This document shows positions 51,005 to 60,128 of a stretch of DNA of 64,000 nt, one piece after another. Below the pieces are notes generated by a model that saw only the letters and a program-made list of their open reading frames with translations, searched no databases and was not told the origin of the DNA. Source of the stretch: Oscillospiraceae bacterium. Its GTDB lineage: Bacteria; Bacillota; Clostridia; Oscillospirales; Acutalibacteraceae. The DNA is taken from the NCBI GenBank assembly GCA_031268095.1, contig JAIRXU010000056.1, positions 1 to 64,000 of the forward strand, read 5' to 3'. A program made the position numbers and the translations under genes. Position 1 is the first letter of the stretch; each line of letters opens with the position of its first letter.

Positions 51005-51763
51005 ATGGTGGTAAAACAAGACACGGTACGCCCCTGGATTGAGTCCGTGGGCAAAGAACTGGAAGACTTTCGATCCATGCATATCACGATCGGCGTTCAG
51101 AGCAGTGCCGACCAATATGGCGTGGACGGTTCACGGGTGGAGGGGGCGGACGCGAAGCTGCTGACCATCGCCCGCGTCCATGAGTATGGCATGGCGAATA
51201 TTACGCCGCGCCATGCGCAGAACCTGGCGATCCCCATCGACAAGAAAGCCGAGGGGAAAAGCCCCAAAGACTTCCCCGGACTGGTTTTCATCAAAAGCGA
51301 GGAAGGGCATATTTTCGGGGTGCTGCAGGAAGGCGCGAAAGTGCCTAAAAAGGCGGCGTCTACGGAAGGGCGAGCCAAGTCCAGTGCCAAGAAGGAAGAC
51401 GCGGGCAAACGGGAGTATAAGCACCAAAGCGCGGAAGACATGGAATTTCTGTTCTTACTGCTCCCGTCGGTGACGATCCCGGAACGCAGCTTCATCCGTG
51501 CGGGCTACGATAACGGCAGGGAGAAAGTCTTCAAGGCTTTCGCACACGCAGTCTCTATGGTGGTATCTGGCCAGTGGACGGCGGTGGATGCCGCCGCACA
51601 CGTTGGGGCAGTAGGCGTATCCATCATTCAAAACCACATCCAGGGCGGTATTAAGCCGCCTAAGAGCGAGGTCACCAAAGAGACTGGCAAGAGCAACAAC
51701 AGCAGCCTGTATAGTACCGGGCTGTTGTATCATTCTATCACCTATTCCATTCAGAGGAAGTGA
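51005..51763 (+). CDS. Head-tail joining / virion morphogenesis protein
   Basis: A 252-residue protein of the gp10-like (phage virion morphogenesis) group by order and features: MHITIGVQSSAD strand, VHEYGM, PERSFIRAGYDNG and a C-terminal TGLLYHSITYSI strand. A Lys-rich insertion at about 110-140 is unusual. The ATG at 51005 has GAGGTG six bases upstream. Confidence 0.72.
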   Translation: MVVKQDTVRPWIESVGKELEDFRSMHITIGVQSSADQYGVDGSRVEGADAKLLTIARVHEYGMANITPRHAQNLAIPIDKKAEGKSPKDFPGLVFIKSEEGHIFGVLQEGAKVPKKAASTEGRAKSSAKKEDAGKREYKHQSAEDMEFLFLLLPSVTIPERSFIRAGYDNGREKVFKAFAHAVSMVVSGQWTAVDAAAHVGAVGVSIIQNHIQGGIKPPKSEVTKETGKSNNSSLYSTGLLYHSITYSIQRK

Positions 51764-51767
51764 GACT

Positions 51768-52139
51768 ATGCCGTTTCCAACGCCAACGCCCTTAATCCCT
51801 GCTGGGCTGCTGCACGACATCATCGACGTCCGACCCGGCGATGGGTACTACGACATGAACAACGGTGGTCAATGGGTGCAGGGCGCTGCGACCGAGGCGA
51901 CATTTTCGGGGATCATCCTGCCGATCGACAACGAGGATTTGCAGTATAACCCCGCGGGGACTTTCACGGTCAACAGCCAAAAGCTCTACACCAACGGCCA
52001 TTCCCTGCGCCCCGGCCAGACGGTACGCGACACACTGGACGGCACCACATACACCGTGAAGCAGGAGCTTCGGCATACGCCGCTGCACCCGATGAAACGC
52101 TATGTGGTGGAAACCGCTGGGGAGGCAAGTGCCAAATGA
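51768..52139 (+). CDS. Head-closure-like small protein
   Basis: A 123-residue beta-rich protein (GQTVRDTLDGTTYTVKQELRH shape) by position the head-closure or neck component. It overlaps the next gene by four bases. Family not firmly recognised. Confidence 0.6.
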   Translation: MPFPTPTPLIPAGLLHDIIDVRPGDGYYDMNNGGQWVQGAATEATFSGIILPIDNEDLQYNPAGTFTVNSQKLYTNGHSLRPGQTVRDTLDGTTYTVKQELRHTPLHPMKRYVVETAGEASAK

Positions 52140-52675
52140 GCAGTTTTGTCCATGACGTACGCAACCCTATCCTTCGAGGGTTATCCAATTACCTGGGCAT
52201 TCTTGTTGTTTTGACTGACCAAGTAACCCCAGAAGCCCGCGTACCCTTTGGGTACTACAGCGTTACCGCGCCGCACATCGACGGCGGCGGTATGGGGAAC
52301 TATCATCGGCGCATGACGCAGGGCGGCGAAGACGTGGAGATCGTGCGTGAGTCCCAACCCTCCGCGACATTCTCTTTTACCTTTGTCAGCATGAACCGGG
52401 ACGGACCGCAGGGTAACATCTCCGGCGAGGACGAGGCGATGGAATACGCAGAACGCGCGATGAGCTGGTTCGAGCATACTGGCTATAACTACCTAAGCCC
52501 ATTGGGGTTGGTGGTTGTCAACGTGCAGAACTTCGCATCGCGCTCCCTGCTGGTGGTCGACGAAACCTCCCGGCGCTGGGGCTTCGACGTCGAAATCCGC
52601 TACACGCACTACGAGGCGCGAAACGACAGCGCCATAGACTACACCACTATCATACACAGCAAAGGAGGAACCTAA
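52136..52675 (+). CDS. Tail terminator (LIC_12616-like)
   Basis: A 179-residue neck/tail-terminator protein. LSNYLGILVVLTDQ, PFGYYSVTAPHI, EIVRESQPSATFSFT and a final beta hairpin fit the LIC_12616 phage family. It sits immediately before the sheath gene, where the terminator gene belongs in contractile-tail phages. Confidence 0.75.
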   Translation: MSSFVHDVRNPILRGLSNYLGILVVLTDQVTPEARVPFGYYSVTAPHIDGGGMGNYHRRMTQGGEDVEIVRESQPSATFSFTFVSMNRDGPQGNISGEDEAMEYAERAMSWFEHTGYNYLSPLGLVVVNVQNFASRSLLVVDETSRRWGFDVEIRYTHYEARNDSAIDYTTIIHSKGGT

Positions 52676-52676
52676 T

Positions 52677-53792
52677 TTGCCAAACGACGTAATTGTCTAT
52701 ACCCGGCTGGACAGCAAGCCAAAGCCTGCCGAAGCCATGAGCATTCTTGTGCTGCAAACCACAGGCATCCGCGACCCGAAGATCTACCGCGACTACAAGG
52801 AGATGCTGTCCGATAACTACCTGGACAGCAGCGAAGCCTACAAGGCTGTTGTTGCTCTGTTTGACCAGGGAAAAACGACCCTTGCCGACCGACTGATCCG
52901 CAAGGTCAAGGTTGCCGGAATCGACGTCGCGGAAAACGCGGCGCCGACCGAACTGGTGGCAGCCGTTGAGGAATTCCGCCAGCAGGATGACAACTGGCAC
53001 ATCCTACTGACCGACCGCACTGACCTTGCCAGCATCACGGCACTGTGCGCTTGGGCAGAATGCACCGAGCCGACAGAGGCGGAGCTTGGCGCGGGCGTGG
53101 AGGACCATCGCAAGTTCTATTTCAGCCATGCGCTTTTTTCCGATTTGTTCGCCCCTGCGGGGGACGGCTCCCTCAGCAGCACCGTGCTGCTGATTCCAAA
53201 CAAACGCCGCTGTGCGGGCATTGCCGCCGCCAGCAGCGCAGAGCAAACCGCTCCCGCCTATATCGGCAACGTCGGTCCGTTCTATCCGCGCAGCGTCACT
53301 TGGAAGTTCAAGCGCCCCGCGGGGATTGAATTGCCCGACCTAACGAAGGCGCAGCGGGAGGCACTGGAAGAAGCAAACTGGAACTTCCTAACCGACGAGT
53401 ACGGGAAGATCTACGTCAAGAACGGGGTTTGCTTTGACGGGGAATTCATCGACAACCAGCTGGGCGCAGACTGGATCACCGAACACATGCGGGAAGAACT
53501 CTATCATGTTTACCTGGTCAACGAAAAGGTACCCTATGATGACGAGGGCTTCAGCATGGTTGGCGCAGCTGTGCTGGCTACGCTGAATGCGGCAGTGGCT
53601 CTGCACATTCTGGCAAAAGACCCGCAGAGCAAACAAGGGCGGTTCCGTGTGACGATCCCGACCCGCGCCGATGCGACCGACGAGCAAGCCCGCCGCCGCG
53701 AGATGCCGCCCATCTTCTGGGAGGCGGAATTCGAGGGCGCGGTTCACAGCTCCAAATCCAGCGGCGTACTCTACGCCGCACTGCCAGCGTAA
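52677..53792 (+). CDS. Tail sheath protein
   Basis: A 371-residue protein starting with TTG behind AAAGGAGGAACC. It has the sheath plan of DUF3383-like proteins: strand-rich start (VIVYTRLDSKPKPAE), a DDNWHILLTDRTDLAS core helix-sheet region, GVCFDGEFIDNQLGADWI and a C-terminal strand arm. Neighbouring tube and tape-measure genes support it. Its presence makes the tail contractile. Confidence 0.8.
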   Translation: MPNDVIVYTRLDSKPKPAEAMSILVLQTTGIRDPKIYRDYKEMLSDNYLDSSEAYKAVVALFDQGKTTLADRLIRKVKVAGIDVAENAAPTELVAAVEEFRQQDDNWHILLTDRTDLASITALCAWAECTEPTEAELGAGVEDHRKFYFSHALFSDLFAPAGDGSLSSTVLLIPNKRRCAGIAAASSAEQTAPAYIGNVGPFYPRSVTWKFKRPAGIELPDLTKAQREALEEANWNFLTDEYGKIYVKNGVCFDGEFIDNQLGADWITEHMREELYHVYLVNEKVPYDDEGFSMVGAAVLATLNAAVALHILAKDPQSKQGRFRVTIPTRADATDEQARRREMPPIFWEAEFEGAVHSSKSSGVLYAALPA

Positions 53793-53811
53793 GAAAGGGG
53801 GATAAATCAAG

Positions 53812-54219
53812 ATGCAAGAAGATGTCAAGACCTATGACGTCGCCAAGTACAACATCGCGGTCAATGGCCGGTATCTGACCGGCTTTGTCACTGGCGGCAA
53901 ATGCACGACGGCGCACAACACCGACACTACAACCCCCTACGTGGGCTGCATGGGGGACGTAATTTATCAAGAAAGTTCCGACAACACAGGCACGGCAACA
54001 GTTACCTTGGTGCCGACATCAGCGTCCCTTCCATTTCTGCGTGATCTGTGCGTCCGGCGCGTGCCGTGCGAACTGACGATCTCCGACGCAAACGTCAGCC
54101 GCCGCGTAGCCGTGCAGGCAAGCGACTGCCGGATTACAAAGGTTCCTGACGTCGCCGGGCAGGCAACGCTGAGCGACGCCACAGTGACCCTCTTCATCCC
54201 CAATCTGGAGTACAGATAA
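53812..54219 (+). CDS. Tail tube protein
   Basis: A 135-residue beta protein of the tube class by order and pattern (NIAVNGRYLTGFVTGGKCTTA; ESSDNTGTATVTLVPTSAS). It would form the inner tube surrounded by the sheath. Good ribosome site AAAGGGGGATAA. Confidence 0.78.
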   Translation: MQEDVKTYDVAKYNIAVNGRYLTGFVTGGKCTTAHNTDTTTPYVGCMGDVIYQESSDNTGTATVTLVPTSASLPFLRDLCVRRVPCELTISDANVSRRVAVQASDCRITKVPDVAGQATLSDATVTLFIPNLEYR

Positions 54220-54338
54220 AGGGGTGATGCGGCATGCATTGTACCTATACACGCAAACACACGGCGGCCAATTGGAAGTACAACGCCACTTGGCCGCTGC
54301 GACCAAAATCACTAAGTGAAAGGGGTTACCGAAAGTTT

Positions 54339-54653
54339 ATGGCAAAAACAAAAGAGATCAACCTGCGTGGGCTGGAAATCACTCTGCAAAACCCGTCCCC
54401 GCAATGGTATCTGGAGTGCGTCTCACGCAACAAGGACGCCAACGGCAACACGGAACTGAACGACTACTGCGATGAGTTGTTCAAAAACTGCGTGGTTGCA
54501 CCCGCCGAGCTGCGACAAGACGGTATGCGCTTTTTTGACAGGCGCGAGGACTTGAAGGGGGCGCTCGATCTGCGCAAGGAGATCGAACGATTTCTGTTCG
54601 AACCAAAACAGTATGGCACGGACGAGGGGCAAGGCACTGGCGCAAAAACGTAA
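54339..54653 (+). CDS. Tail assembly chaperone, upstream frame
   Basis: A 104-residue chaperone for the tape measure (EINLRGLEITLQNPS). ATG at 54339 gives the usual family N-terminus but its ribosome site is weak; an in-frame ATG at 54234 has AAAGGGG nine bases upstream and would add 35 unusual residues. The frame ends GTGAKT at an A5 run, where a plus-one slip would continue into the next frame. Confidence 0.75.
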   Translation: MAKTKEINLRGLEITLQNPSPQWYLECVSRNKDANGNTELNDYCDELFKNCVVAPAELRQDGMRFFDRREDLKGALDLRKEIERFLFEPKQYGTDEGQGTGAKT

Positions 54654-54789
54654 GGATTTTTGGATTCTTATCTTTTCCGGCCAGGGGCTTTCCTACACTG
54701 AACTCCGGCACATGGATGCCGACGCCTACTATGAGGCAGTCGAGGCGTTCAGCCTCTTTCACGGCGACTGGAAAAAAGGAGGTGGCTAG
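54613..54789 (+). CDS. Tail assembly chaperone, downstream frame
   Basis: A 58-codon frame absent as a normal gene call, with clear coding character: KDFWILIFSGQGLSY, ELRHMDADAYYEAVEAF, then SLFHGDWKKG. It is shifted by plus one against the upstream chaperone and overlaps it by 41 bases. Probably expressed as a fusion through slippage at AAAAA (54644-54648), where tRNA-Lys can re-pair one base forward; an independent ATG at 54613 has no good ribosome site. Confidence 0.72.
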   Translation: MARTRGKALAQKRKDFWILIFSGQGLSYTELRHMDADAYYEAVEAFSLFHGDWKKGGG

Positions 54790-54791
54790 CG

Positions 54792-57308
54792 ATGGCTGAG
54801 GACGCTCGCAGCGTCCAGCTCGGCGTTGACTTCGATACAAGCAGCGCAATCGACGCGCTGGATGAAGTCGACGTTGCGCTGAAAGGCCTTGACGACGTCG
54901 CCACCGCATTGGAAAGCGGCGTTGCGGGATTGGATAAGGCGCTTGAAAACGCCGGGGAGGGCGGCACAGAAGCCCTCAGCTGGATTCGGGATGCCGCCGA
55001 TATGGCGGGCAAGAAGATCAGTGGTATGGATGACGCTATTGGAGTTGCGACGCGAAGGGTTGCGATGGACGCGGAAACCGCAGGGGAAGCTTTCCGAAAA
55101 AGCTGGGGGTTGGCACTAAAGCATGGCCAGTCCCTCACCAAGTCCCTTGGCACGGGCTTCAAGGGCTTTTTCACGAAGGTGAAAAAGGATATTTCCGACT
55201 GGCACAAGAATTTTACGACGAAAGTCAAGGCTGTCGGCGAGGCGTTCAAACATCCCATCAAGACCATCAAAAAAGGGTTGAGCGATGCCTTGCTTGGCGT
55301 TACCCACCCTATCAAAAGCGTGACCGAGTTCTTCGGAAAGCTGGGCAAGAAAGCCAAGGAAACCGGCGAAAACGGCAGCAAGGCGATGGATAAAATGAAG
55401 GGTGCGGTCTCCGGCGCAATGAAGGCTTTCCTAAGTGTGGAGGCCATCAAGAAGGCTGGGCAGGCGGTCGCGAACTTCGCCAAAGCCGCAATCGGCGCGG
55501 TAAAAGACGGCGAACAGTCTGCCGCCAAATTCAACGCCATGTTCAAAGACAAGGCGTCGGAAGACTGGGCGGCCAGTTACTCAAAAAGTATAGGCCGCGC
55601 CACTAGCGACGTCAAGGGCTTCATGGTGGCCAACAAGGGCATGTTCGATTCTATGGGCATGACCGAGGAAGAAACAAAGCAACTTTCCAAAGTCACGACA
55701 TCCCTCGCCCTGGACTTTGCCAACGCCTTCAACATGGAGGATGCCGACGCGATGGGTCTCATGCAGGACGCCATCAAGGGCAACGCTGACGCGCTGTCCG
55801 AGTATGGGGTGAAGCTCGATGACGCCACCCTCAAAGCAAAAGCCAAGAGCATGGGCATCCACAAAGATTTGAAAGATGTTGACGACGCCACAATGGCGCA
55901 GGTTCGGCTGAACACTATCATGGATCAAACCGCCGACGTGCAGAAAAAGGCGGGGGATAGCGGCGGCGGCCTAACCAACAGTTTGAAATCCATCAAGGGC
56001 ATGGCAAAAGGGTTTTTGGAGGACGCCGGGGCGAAGCTAGCCCCCATGCTCCTAAAGCTCATGGCGGTATTCACCGATGCTTGGCCAACCCTCGAACCGA
56101 GTTTGATGCAGTTGGTCACCGTGCTGTCTGACGGGCTTTCCCAGTCCATGCCGGTGCTGGCAGAAATCGGTTCACAGCTGCTGCCTGTATTAGCTTCCGT
56201 GCTAGGCACGGTGCTGACGGCAGCCATGCCGCTTTTGCCAGTCATCGCGGATTTGGCAAAGACCGTACTGCCGCCGCTGGCTAGCATTATAAAGCTTGTG
56301 GCTGAAACCGCTATGCCGCCATTAGTGGGTATTCTTGACGCGGTCCTGCCCATCCTGGGTACCCTCATAGAGGCACTGTCCCCCATCATTTCGGCATTGC
56401 TCCCGCCGCTTTATTCTCTGCTGGAGGCGATCACCCCCATACTCAACGCGCTGTCTCCTATTTTGAAACTGATTGGTCAGTTGCTGGTACCCATCGCCGA
56501 GGTGGTCGGAAAGATCATCGGCTGGGTCGCCGACAAGGCAGGCAAGGTTACTGACTTCTTCGGCTCCATCTTTGGTGGCAGCAAGAAGAGCAAAGAGGCG
56601 GTGGAGGATATGGGCAGCAGCTTCAGCGACATCAAACTTGACCCGATTCAGATACCGCCGCCGAAGCCGGTTGAGACGCCGCCAGTACCTGCGCCGGATA
56701 CCACCAAGTATTCCGCCGGAATCAGCACGGCGGCGGCCGCCGCGGGCAAGACTGTGCAAAAGGGCGTTACCGAGACCACTGCCATCACCGCGCAAAGCCT
56801 GGACGACTTGGGCGGCTCTGCCATGAAGACCTACGCGTCCATTGCCGAGCAATCGGAACGGTCGTGGGCAGCGGCTGTCGAAGCCGCCAAAGTTGGAACT
56901 GGTAAAATCATTGGTTTTATCGGCCAAGTCAACGGCTTAGGCACGGTCAGCGTGTCCGTGTCCAACCCGATCCCGCACCATGCGCGGGGTACGGAAAACT
57001 TCCCCGGGGGAGAAACCTACGTCAACGAGGAGGGCGGCGAGATTGCCGTCCTGCCCAGCGGCAGCAAAATCATCCCCGCCGATAAGAGCGAGCGCATTGC
57101 CGACGGCATTGCCGAAGGCGCAGGGCAGAAGGTCGTCAAAAAAGAAGTGACCATTACGTTGAACGTGGTGGTCACGGGCGGCGGTCTTGACCCAGAAGCC
57201 GAGCGGCGGCTAGCCCAGCAGGTCGCAGAAACGGTACTCCAGAAGATCCGGGAAGATCGGGCGGAGGACGAGGTACTGGAGATTATTCAAAACGGCTATG
57301 TAGCCTAA
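54792..57308 (+). CDS. Tape measure protein
   Basis: An 838-residue tail-length ruler. The N-terminal third is helical and charged; there are hydrophobic segments at about 440-560 (VLSDGLSQSMPVLAEIGSQL, then Pro/Leu-rich helices) and a short glycine-rich GGGETYVNEEGGE near 735. At roughly 0.15 nm per residue the tail would be about 125 nm. AAAGGAGGTGG precedes the ATG. Confidence 0.9.
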   Translation: MAEDARSVQLGVDFDTSSAIDALDEVDVALKGLDDVATALESGVAGLDKALENAGEGGTEALSWIRDAADMAGKKISGMDDAIGVATRRVAMDAETAGEAFRKSWGLALKHGQSLTKSLGTGFKGFFTKVKKDISDWHKNFTTKVKAVGEAFKHPIKTIKKGLSDALLGVTHPIKSVTEFFGKLGKKAKETGENGSKAMDKMKGAVSGAMKAFLSVEAIKKAGQAVANFAKAAIGAVKDGEQSAAKFNAMFKDKASEDWAASYSKSIGRATSDVKGFMVANKGMFDSMGMTEEETKQLSKVTTSLALDFANAFNMEDADAMGLMQDAIKGNADALSEYGVKLDDATLKAKAKSMGIHKDLKDVDDATMAQVRLNTIMDQTADVQKKAGDSGGGLTNSLKSIKGMAKGFLEDAGAKLAPMLLKLMAVFTDAWPTLEPSLMQLVTVLSDGLSQSMPVLAEIGSQLLPVLASVLGTVLTAAMPLLPVIADLAKTVLPPLASIIKLVAETAMPPLVGILDAVLPILGTLIEALSPIISALLPPLYSLLEAITPILNALSPILKLIGQLLVPIAEVVGKIIGWVADKAGKVTDFFGSIFGGSKKSKEAVEDMGSSFSDIKLDPIQIPPPKPVETPPVPAPDTTKYSAGISTAAAAAGKTVQKGVTETTAITAQSLDDLGGSAMKTYASIAEQSERSWAAAVEAAKVGTGKIIGFIGQVNGLGTVSVSVSNPIPHHARGTENFPGGETYVNEEGGEIAVLPSGSKIIPADKSERIADGIAEGAGQKVVKKEVTITLNVVVTGGGLDPEAERRLAQQVAETVLQKIREDRAEDEVLEIIQNGYVA

Positions 57309-57327
57309 TTCAAAGGAGGTGACCGGC

Positions 57328-57927
57328 ATGGCATACACCCTAACCGGCGAGAAGTCCGGGACTGTACGGTTTGAAGAAACCAGCACGATCGGCAGCGAAA
57401 GCGAAAGCCGGAACAGCCAGGTCACCTCCAGCCCCGTCGAGGATGGCGGGGAGGCGCAGGATCATCACATCAACCAGCCGTGGCAATTATCCCTTACAGG
57501 CGTGACCGTGGGGGGCTATGAAGCCTATGAACGGCTGGAGCAGATACAAAACAACCATGAGCGCGTGGAGTACCAAGGACGATTCCGCCGCTCCAGCCTA
57601 ACCATCACCAGCCTAAAGCGCGACGCCCGAAAGGACAACGCAGATGGCTGTGGCTTTAGCGTGACCCTGCAAGAGGTTATGGTCGGCACCACCGAGTATG
57701 TCAAAGCAGGGGAAATGCCGCTGATGAGCGTCCAGGACGCCAAGAAACCCAAAGCGGCAGACAGCAGCCAGACCAGTAAACCCCAGGCAGAGGGGCGGCA
57801 AACCAAAAACGTCACGAAGCTGTCCGACAACGCCTATGTGGATTATGTGGAGAGCTTCAGCGCAAAACCCGCGGCCAGTGCCGCCCCCGCAAGCCGGGGG
57901 AACGCGGCAGCCAGCGGCGTAAATTAG
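57328..57927 (+). CDS. Baseplate-associated tail protein (Dit-like position)
   Basis: A 199-residue protein between tape measure and baseplate plug, where a Dit/hub-adaptor gene is expected. The N-terminal ~150 residues are strand-rich (QPWQLSLTGVTVGGYEAYERLEQIQNN); the last ~50 are low complexity (KPQAEGRQTK ... ASAAPASRGN). Start at ATG 57328 behind AAAGGAGGTG. Family not recognised for certain. Confidence 0.62.
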   Translation: MAYTLTGEKSGTVRFEETSTIGSESESRNSQVTSSPVEDGGEAQDHHINQPWQLSLTGVTVGGYEAYERLEQIQNNHERVEYQGRFRRSSLTITSLKRDARKDNADGCGFSVTLQEVMVGTTEYVKAGEMPLMSVQDAKKPKAADSSQTSKPQAEGRQTKNVTKLSDNAYVDYVESFSAKPAASAAPASRGNAAASGVN

Positions 57928-57937
57928 GGGGTGCAGA

Positions 57938-58291
57938 ATGGCTGCGCAGTTATACGACTTGGGACACAACGTCGAGTATATCGACGTGGATGTGAACAAA
58001 ATTCCCTGCACATTCAGCATTAAGCTGGGCGACAAAACCTATACCCTCACATTCAAATACAACGCGCAGGGCGGGTTCTTCACGGTTGACCTTGAAACCA
58101 CACAGGGCGACGTGTTGGCGTATGGCGATATCATACGCTATGGCCGCCCACTGTTCGGCAGCATTGAAGACGACCGATTCCCGCTGCCGGTGATCATCCC
58201 GCGGGGCTTTACCCCGGGGGTGGATACGGTGACCTTTGAAAATTTCGGCAAGGAAGTGAAACTATATCTTTATGACCGGGGGGTGGCGTAA
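57938..58291 (+). CDS. Baseplate plug protein (gp18-like)
   Basis: A 117-residue small beta protein with the plug signature: CTFSIKLGDKTYTLTFKYNAQGGFFTVDL, GDIIRYGRPLF and KEVKLYLYDRGVA. It resembles the baseplate plug of simple contractile phages and sits before the hub gene as it should. Shares its last base with the next start. Confidence 0.78.
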   Translation: MAAQLYDLGHNVEYIDVDVNKIPCTFSIKLGDKTYTLTFKYNAQGGFFTVDLETTQGDVLAYGDIIRYGRPLFGSIEDDRFPLPVIIPRGFTPGVDTVTFENFGKEVKLYLYDRGVA

Positions 58292-59139
58292 TGGCCGACC
58301 TTTGGCTGCGCAGTGCCACCGTACAAATCGGCACACGGCGTTATTCTATGGACACAATGGATTTCAGCTTTGAAGTGCCTTTTGAGGACAGTGAAGAGCT
58401 GACCGCCGCCACTGTAAAAATCAAGAATCTATCCCAGCAGACCCGTAACGCTATTCAGAAAAATGACGTAGTTATTATCAACGCCGGATATGAAGGCGAC
58501 GTCGGGGCAATTTTCGTCGGGCAGGTGGCCGGGTACTCCAACAAAGTGGAGGGCGTTGACTTGGTAACCACCATCACCGCCACCGCTGCATTGGAAGAAT
58601 GGCTGAAAAAGCCCATCAATAAAACCTACAACAAGGGCATCCAAGCCAGCGCAATCCTCGCCGACCTTCTGAACCTGTTCGGCATCGAAGTCGGGCAAAT
58701 GCAGTTGGTCAAGGATATTACCTACCCTCGTGGCAAGGTCTGCAAGGGCATGCTGCGGGACGTATTGACTGAGATTATAACCAGCGACTGCAAAAGTCGC
58801 TTTCTCATAAAGCAGGGTCAGCTATTTATCAGCAACCCAAATCAAGGGGAGAACAAGGGGTACGTCTTGTCCGGTAGCACTGGGCTTTTGCGCAGCAGCG
58901 ACGAACAAGTCATCATCCCGGTGGAGACCCCGCAAAAGACGCAGGAGAGTGCTGAAAAGAAGGAAGAAGACGAAAACCTAATCAAGCGCAGCTGCTTCTT
59001 GAACTACCACTTGGGTCCGGGTGAGCTGGTCATGATTCGCTCCAAAGCCCTAATTGGGGCAGGGCTGATTGTGCGCGGCAAGCATATCGGCAGCCGCACA
59101 AGCGACTGGAAAACAGAAATTGAGGTGAAGCCGCAGTGA
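58291..59139 (+). CDS. Baseplate hub protein (gpD-like)
   Basis: A 282-residue hub. Beta-rich N-terminus (LWLRSATVQIGTRRY), an FVGQVAGYSNKVEGVDL strand pair, a helix ASAILADLLNLFGIE, SRFLIKQGQLFISNP, and a C-terminal LGPGELVMIRSK...GLIVRGKHIG, as in phage late control D and T4 gp27-like proteins. Overlaps the spike gene by four bases. Confidence 0.83.
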   Translation: MADLWLRSATVQIGTRRYSMDTMDFSFEVPFEDSEELTAATVKIKNLSQQTRNAIQKNDVVIINAGYEGDVGAIFVGQVAGYSNKVEGVDLVTTITATAALEEWLKKPINKTYNKGIQASAILADLLNLFGIEVGQMQLVKDITYPRGKVCKGMLRDVLTEIITSDCKSRFLIKQGQLFISNPNQGENKGYVLSGSTGLLRSSDEQVIIPVETPQKTQESAEKKEEDENLIKRSCFLNYHLGPGELVMIRSKALIGAGLIVRGKHIGSRTSDWKTEIEVKPQ

Positions 59140-59843
59140 ACGGAAACACGAAAAAATACCGCATTTCTAAGGCTCGCCAAAAGCAGCAGGCCGCAGATAT
59201 TCATGTCGCAGCGGCGGTGAAGGTGATTGCCTTCGACCCGGCAAAAATGACCGTGGACGTGCAACCGCTCTCCAAGCATTTGGTGCTGAGCAAGTGGCAG
59301 AGCCAACCGCCTATCTTGGGCGTCCCCATCGCGGCGGTGCGTTTCGGGGAATTCGTCTTGCGTCCCTGGTACGAAAAGGGGGATCCCGGTTTAATTGTCT
59401 ATCTCGACCATGACATAGACAAGGTGACACAGGACGGGCAGGAATCCGAACCGAATACCGAGCGCAACCATTCCGACAGCGACGCATATTTTATCGGCGG
59501 CAACGTGCTGGGGCAAAAGGACATTGCTGCATTCGGACAGGGCGGGGTGCCCGACCAGGCGCTTGCGCTTGGTACTGCGGACGGCAAGCAGTGGGTGGCA
59601 GTCAAAAAAGACGGTATCCAAAGCCAAGCCGACAAATGGCAGCACAGGGGCGATATTGAGATTACCGGCGACGTGAGCATCACAGGGGATGTTGACGTGA
59701 CTGGCAAAATCACCGCTACGGGCGAGATCCATAGCGACACAGACGTCACCGCGGTGGGGATTAGTCTGAAAAACCATACGCATCAAGTGAATCTTGGAAA
59801 CAGCGGCGGACCCGTAACTGGGCCAACCAACCCACCAACGTAA
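59136..59843 (+). CDS. Baseplate spike (Gp138-type)
   Basis: A 235-residue membrane-piercing spike. N-terminal OB-fold (KVIAFDPAKMTVDVQPLSK) then a repeat-rich triple beta helix (DIEITGDVSITGDVDVTGKITATGEI) and a tip with LKNHTHQV, whose His residues would bind metal. GTG start is coupled to the hub stop. Sits just before the inserted hicAB. Confidence 0.85.
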   Translation: MNGNTKKYRISKARQKQQAADIHVAAAVKVIAFDPAKMTVDVQPLSKHLVLSKWQSQPPILGVPIAAVRFGEFVLRPWYEKGDPGLIVYLDHDIDKVTQDGQESEPNTERNHSDSDAYFIGGNVLGQKDIAAFGQGGVPDQALALGTADGKQWVAVKKDGIQSQADKWQHRGDIEITGDVSITGDVDVTGKITATGEIHSDTDVTAVGISLKNHTHQVNLGNSGGPVTGPTNPPT

Positions 59844-59861
59844 ATATTTTTATAAAAAAGC

Positions 59862-59890
59862 TTGACATGCGTATAAAAAAGGCGTATAAT
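59862..59890 (+). promoter_or_regulatory. Perfect promoter of hicAB with direct repeats
   Basis: TTGACA, exactly 17 bases, TATAAT: full consensus. GCGTATAA occurs twice (59870-59877 and 59883-59890), one copy overlapping the -10, a possible binding site for HicB. The promoter is unlike anything else in the late operon, which lacks promoters. Confidence 0.85.
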
Positions 59891-59912
59891 ATAAATGTAG
59901 GGAGGGATACCA

Positions 59913-60098
59913 ATGACAGTGCGCGAGGTTTTGAAAATCCTGCACGATGACGGCTGGAGGGAAACGCCAAGTACAAAAGGTTCTCATATTCAGCTAGAGC
60001 ATGGTATAAAGCCTGGCAAGGTAACCGTACCAAGTCACGGCGGGGATATCCCCAAGGGTACCCTAAACAGCATTATGAAGCAAGCGGGGCTGAAATAA
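59913..60098 (+). CDS. hicA: HicA-type mRNA interferase toxin
   Basis: A 61-residue HicA: dsRNA-binding-like fold with REVLKILHDDGWRET, KGSHIQLEH (catalytic His25) and the VTVPSHGGDIPKGTLNSI motif. It cleaves mRNA and arrests growth unless bound by HicB. GGGAGGGATACC precedes the ATG. Canonical length, with toxin first as usual. Confidence 0.95.
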   Translation: MTVREVLKILHDDGWRETPSTKGSHIQLEHGIKPGKVTVPSHGGDIPKGTLNSIMKQAGLK

Positions 60099-60128
60099 TC
60101 CCCGCTTGCAAGAGAGGAGAGAGCAGAG

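Noticed and set aside
54227..54319. 30-codon frame (MRHALYLYTQ...) between tail tube and chaperone
   Set aside because: Its ATG is only two to three bases after the AGGGG, and there is no family support. It could be a leader peptide but cannot be supported.
54234..54338. N-terminal extension of the tail chaperone from ATG 54234
   Set aside because: The ribosome site is good, but the 35 added residues look non-coding, whereas the family usually begins at the later ATG. Left as an alternative start.
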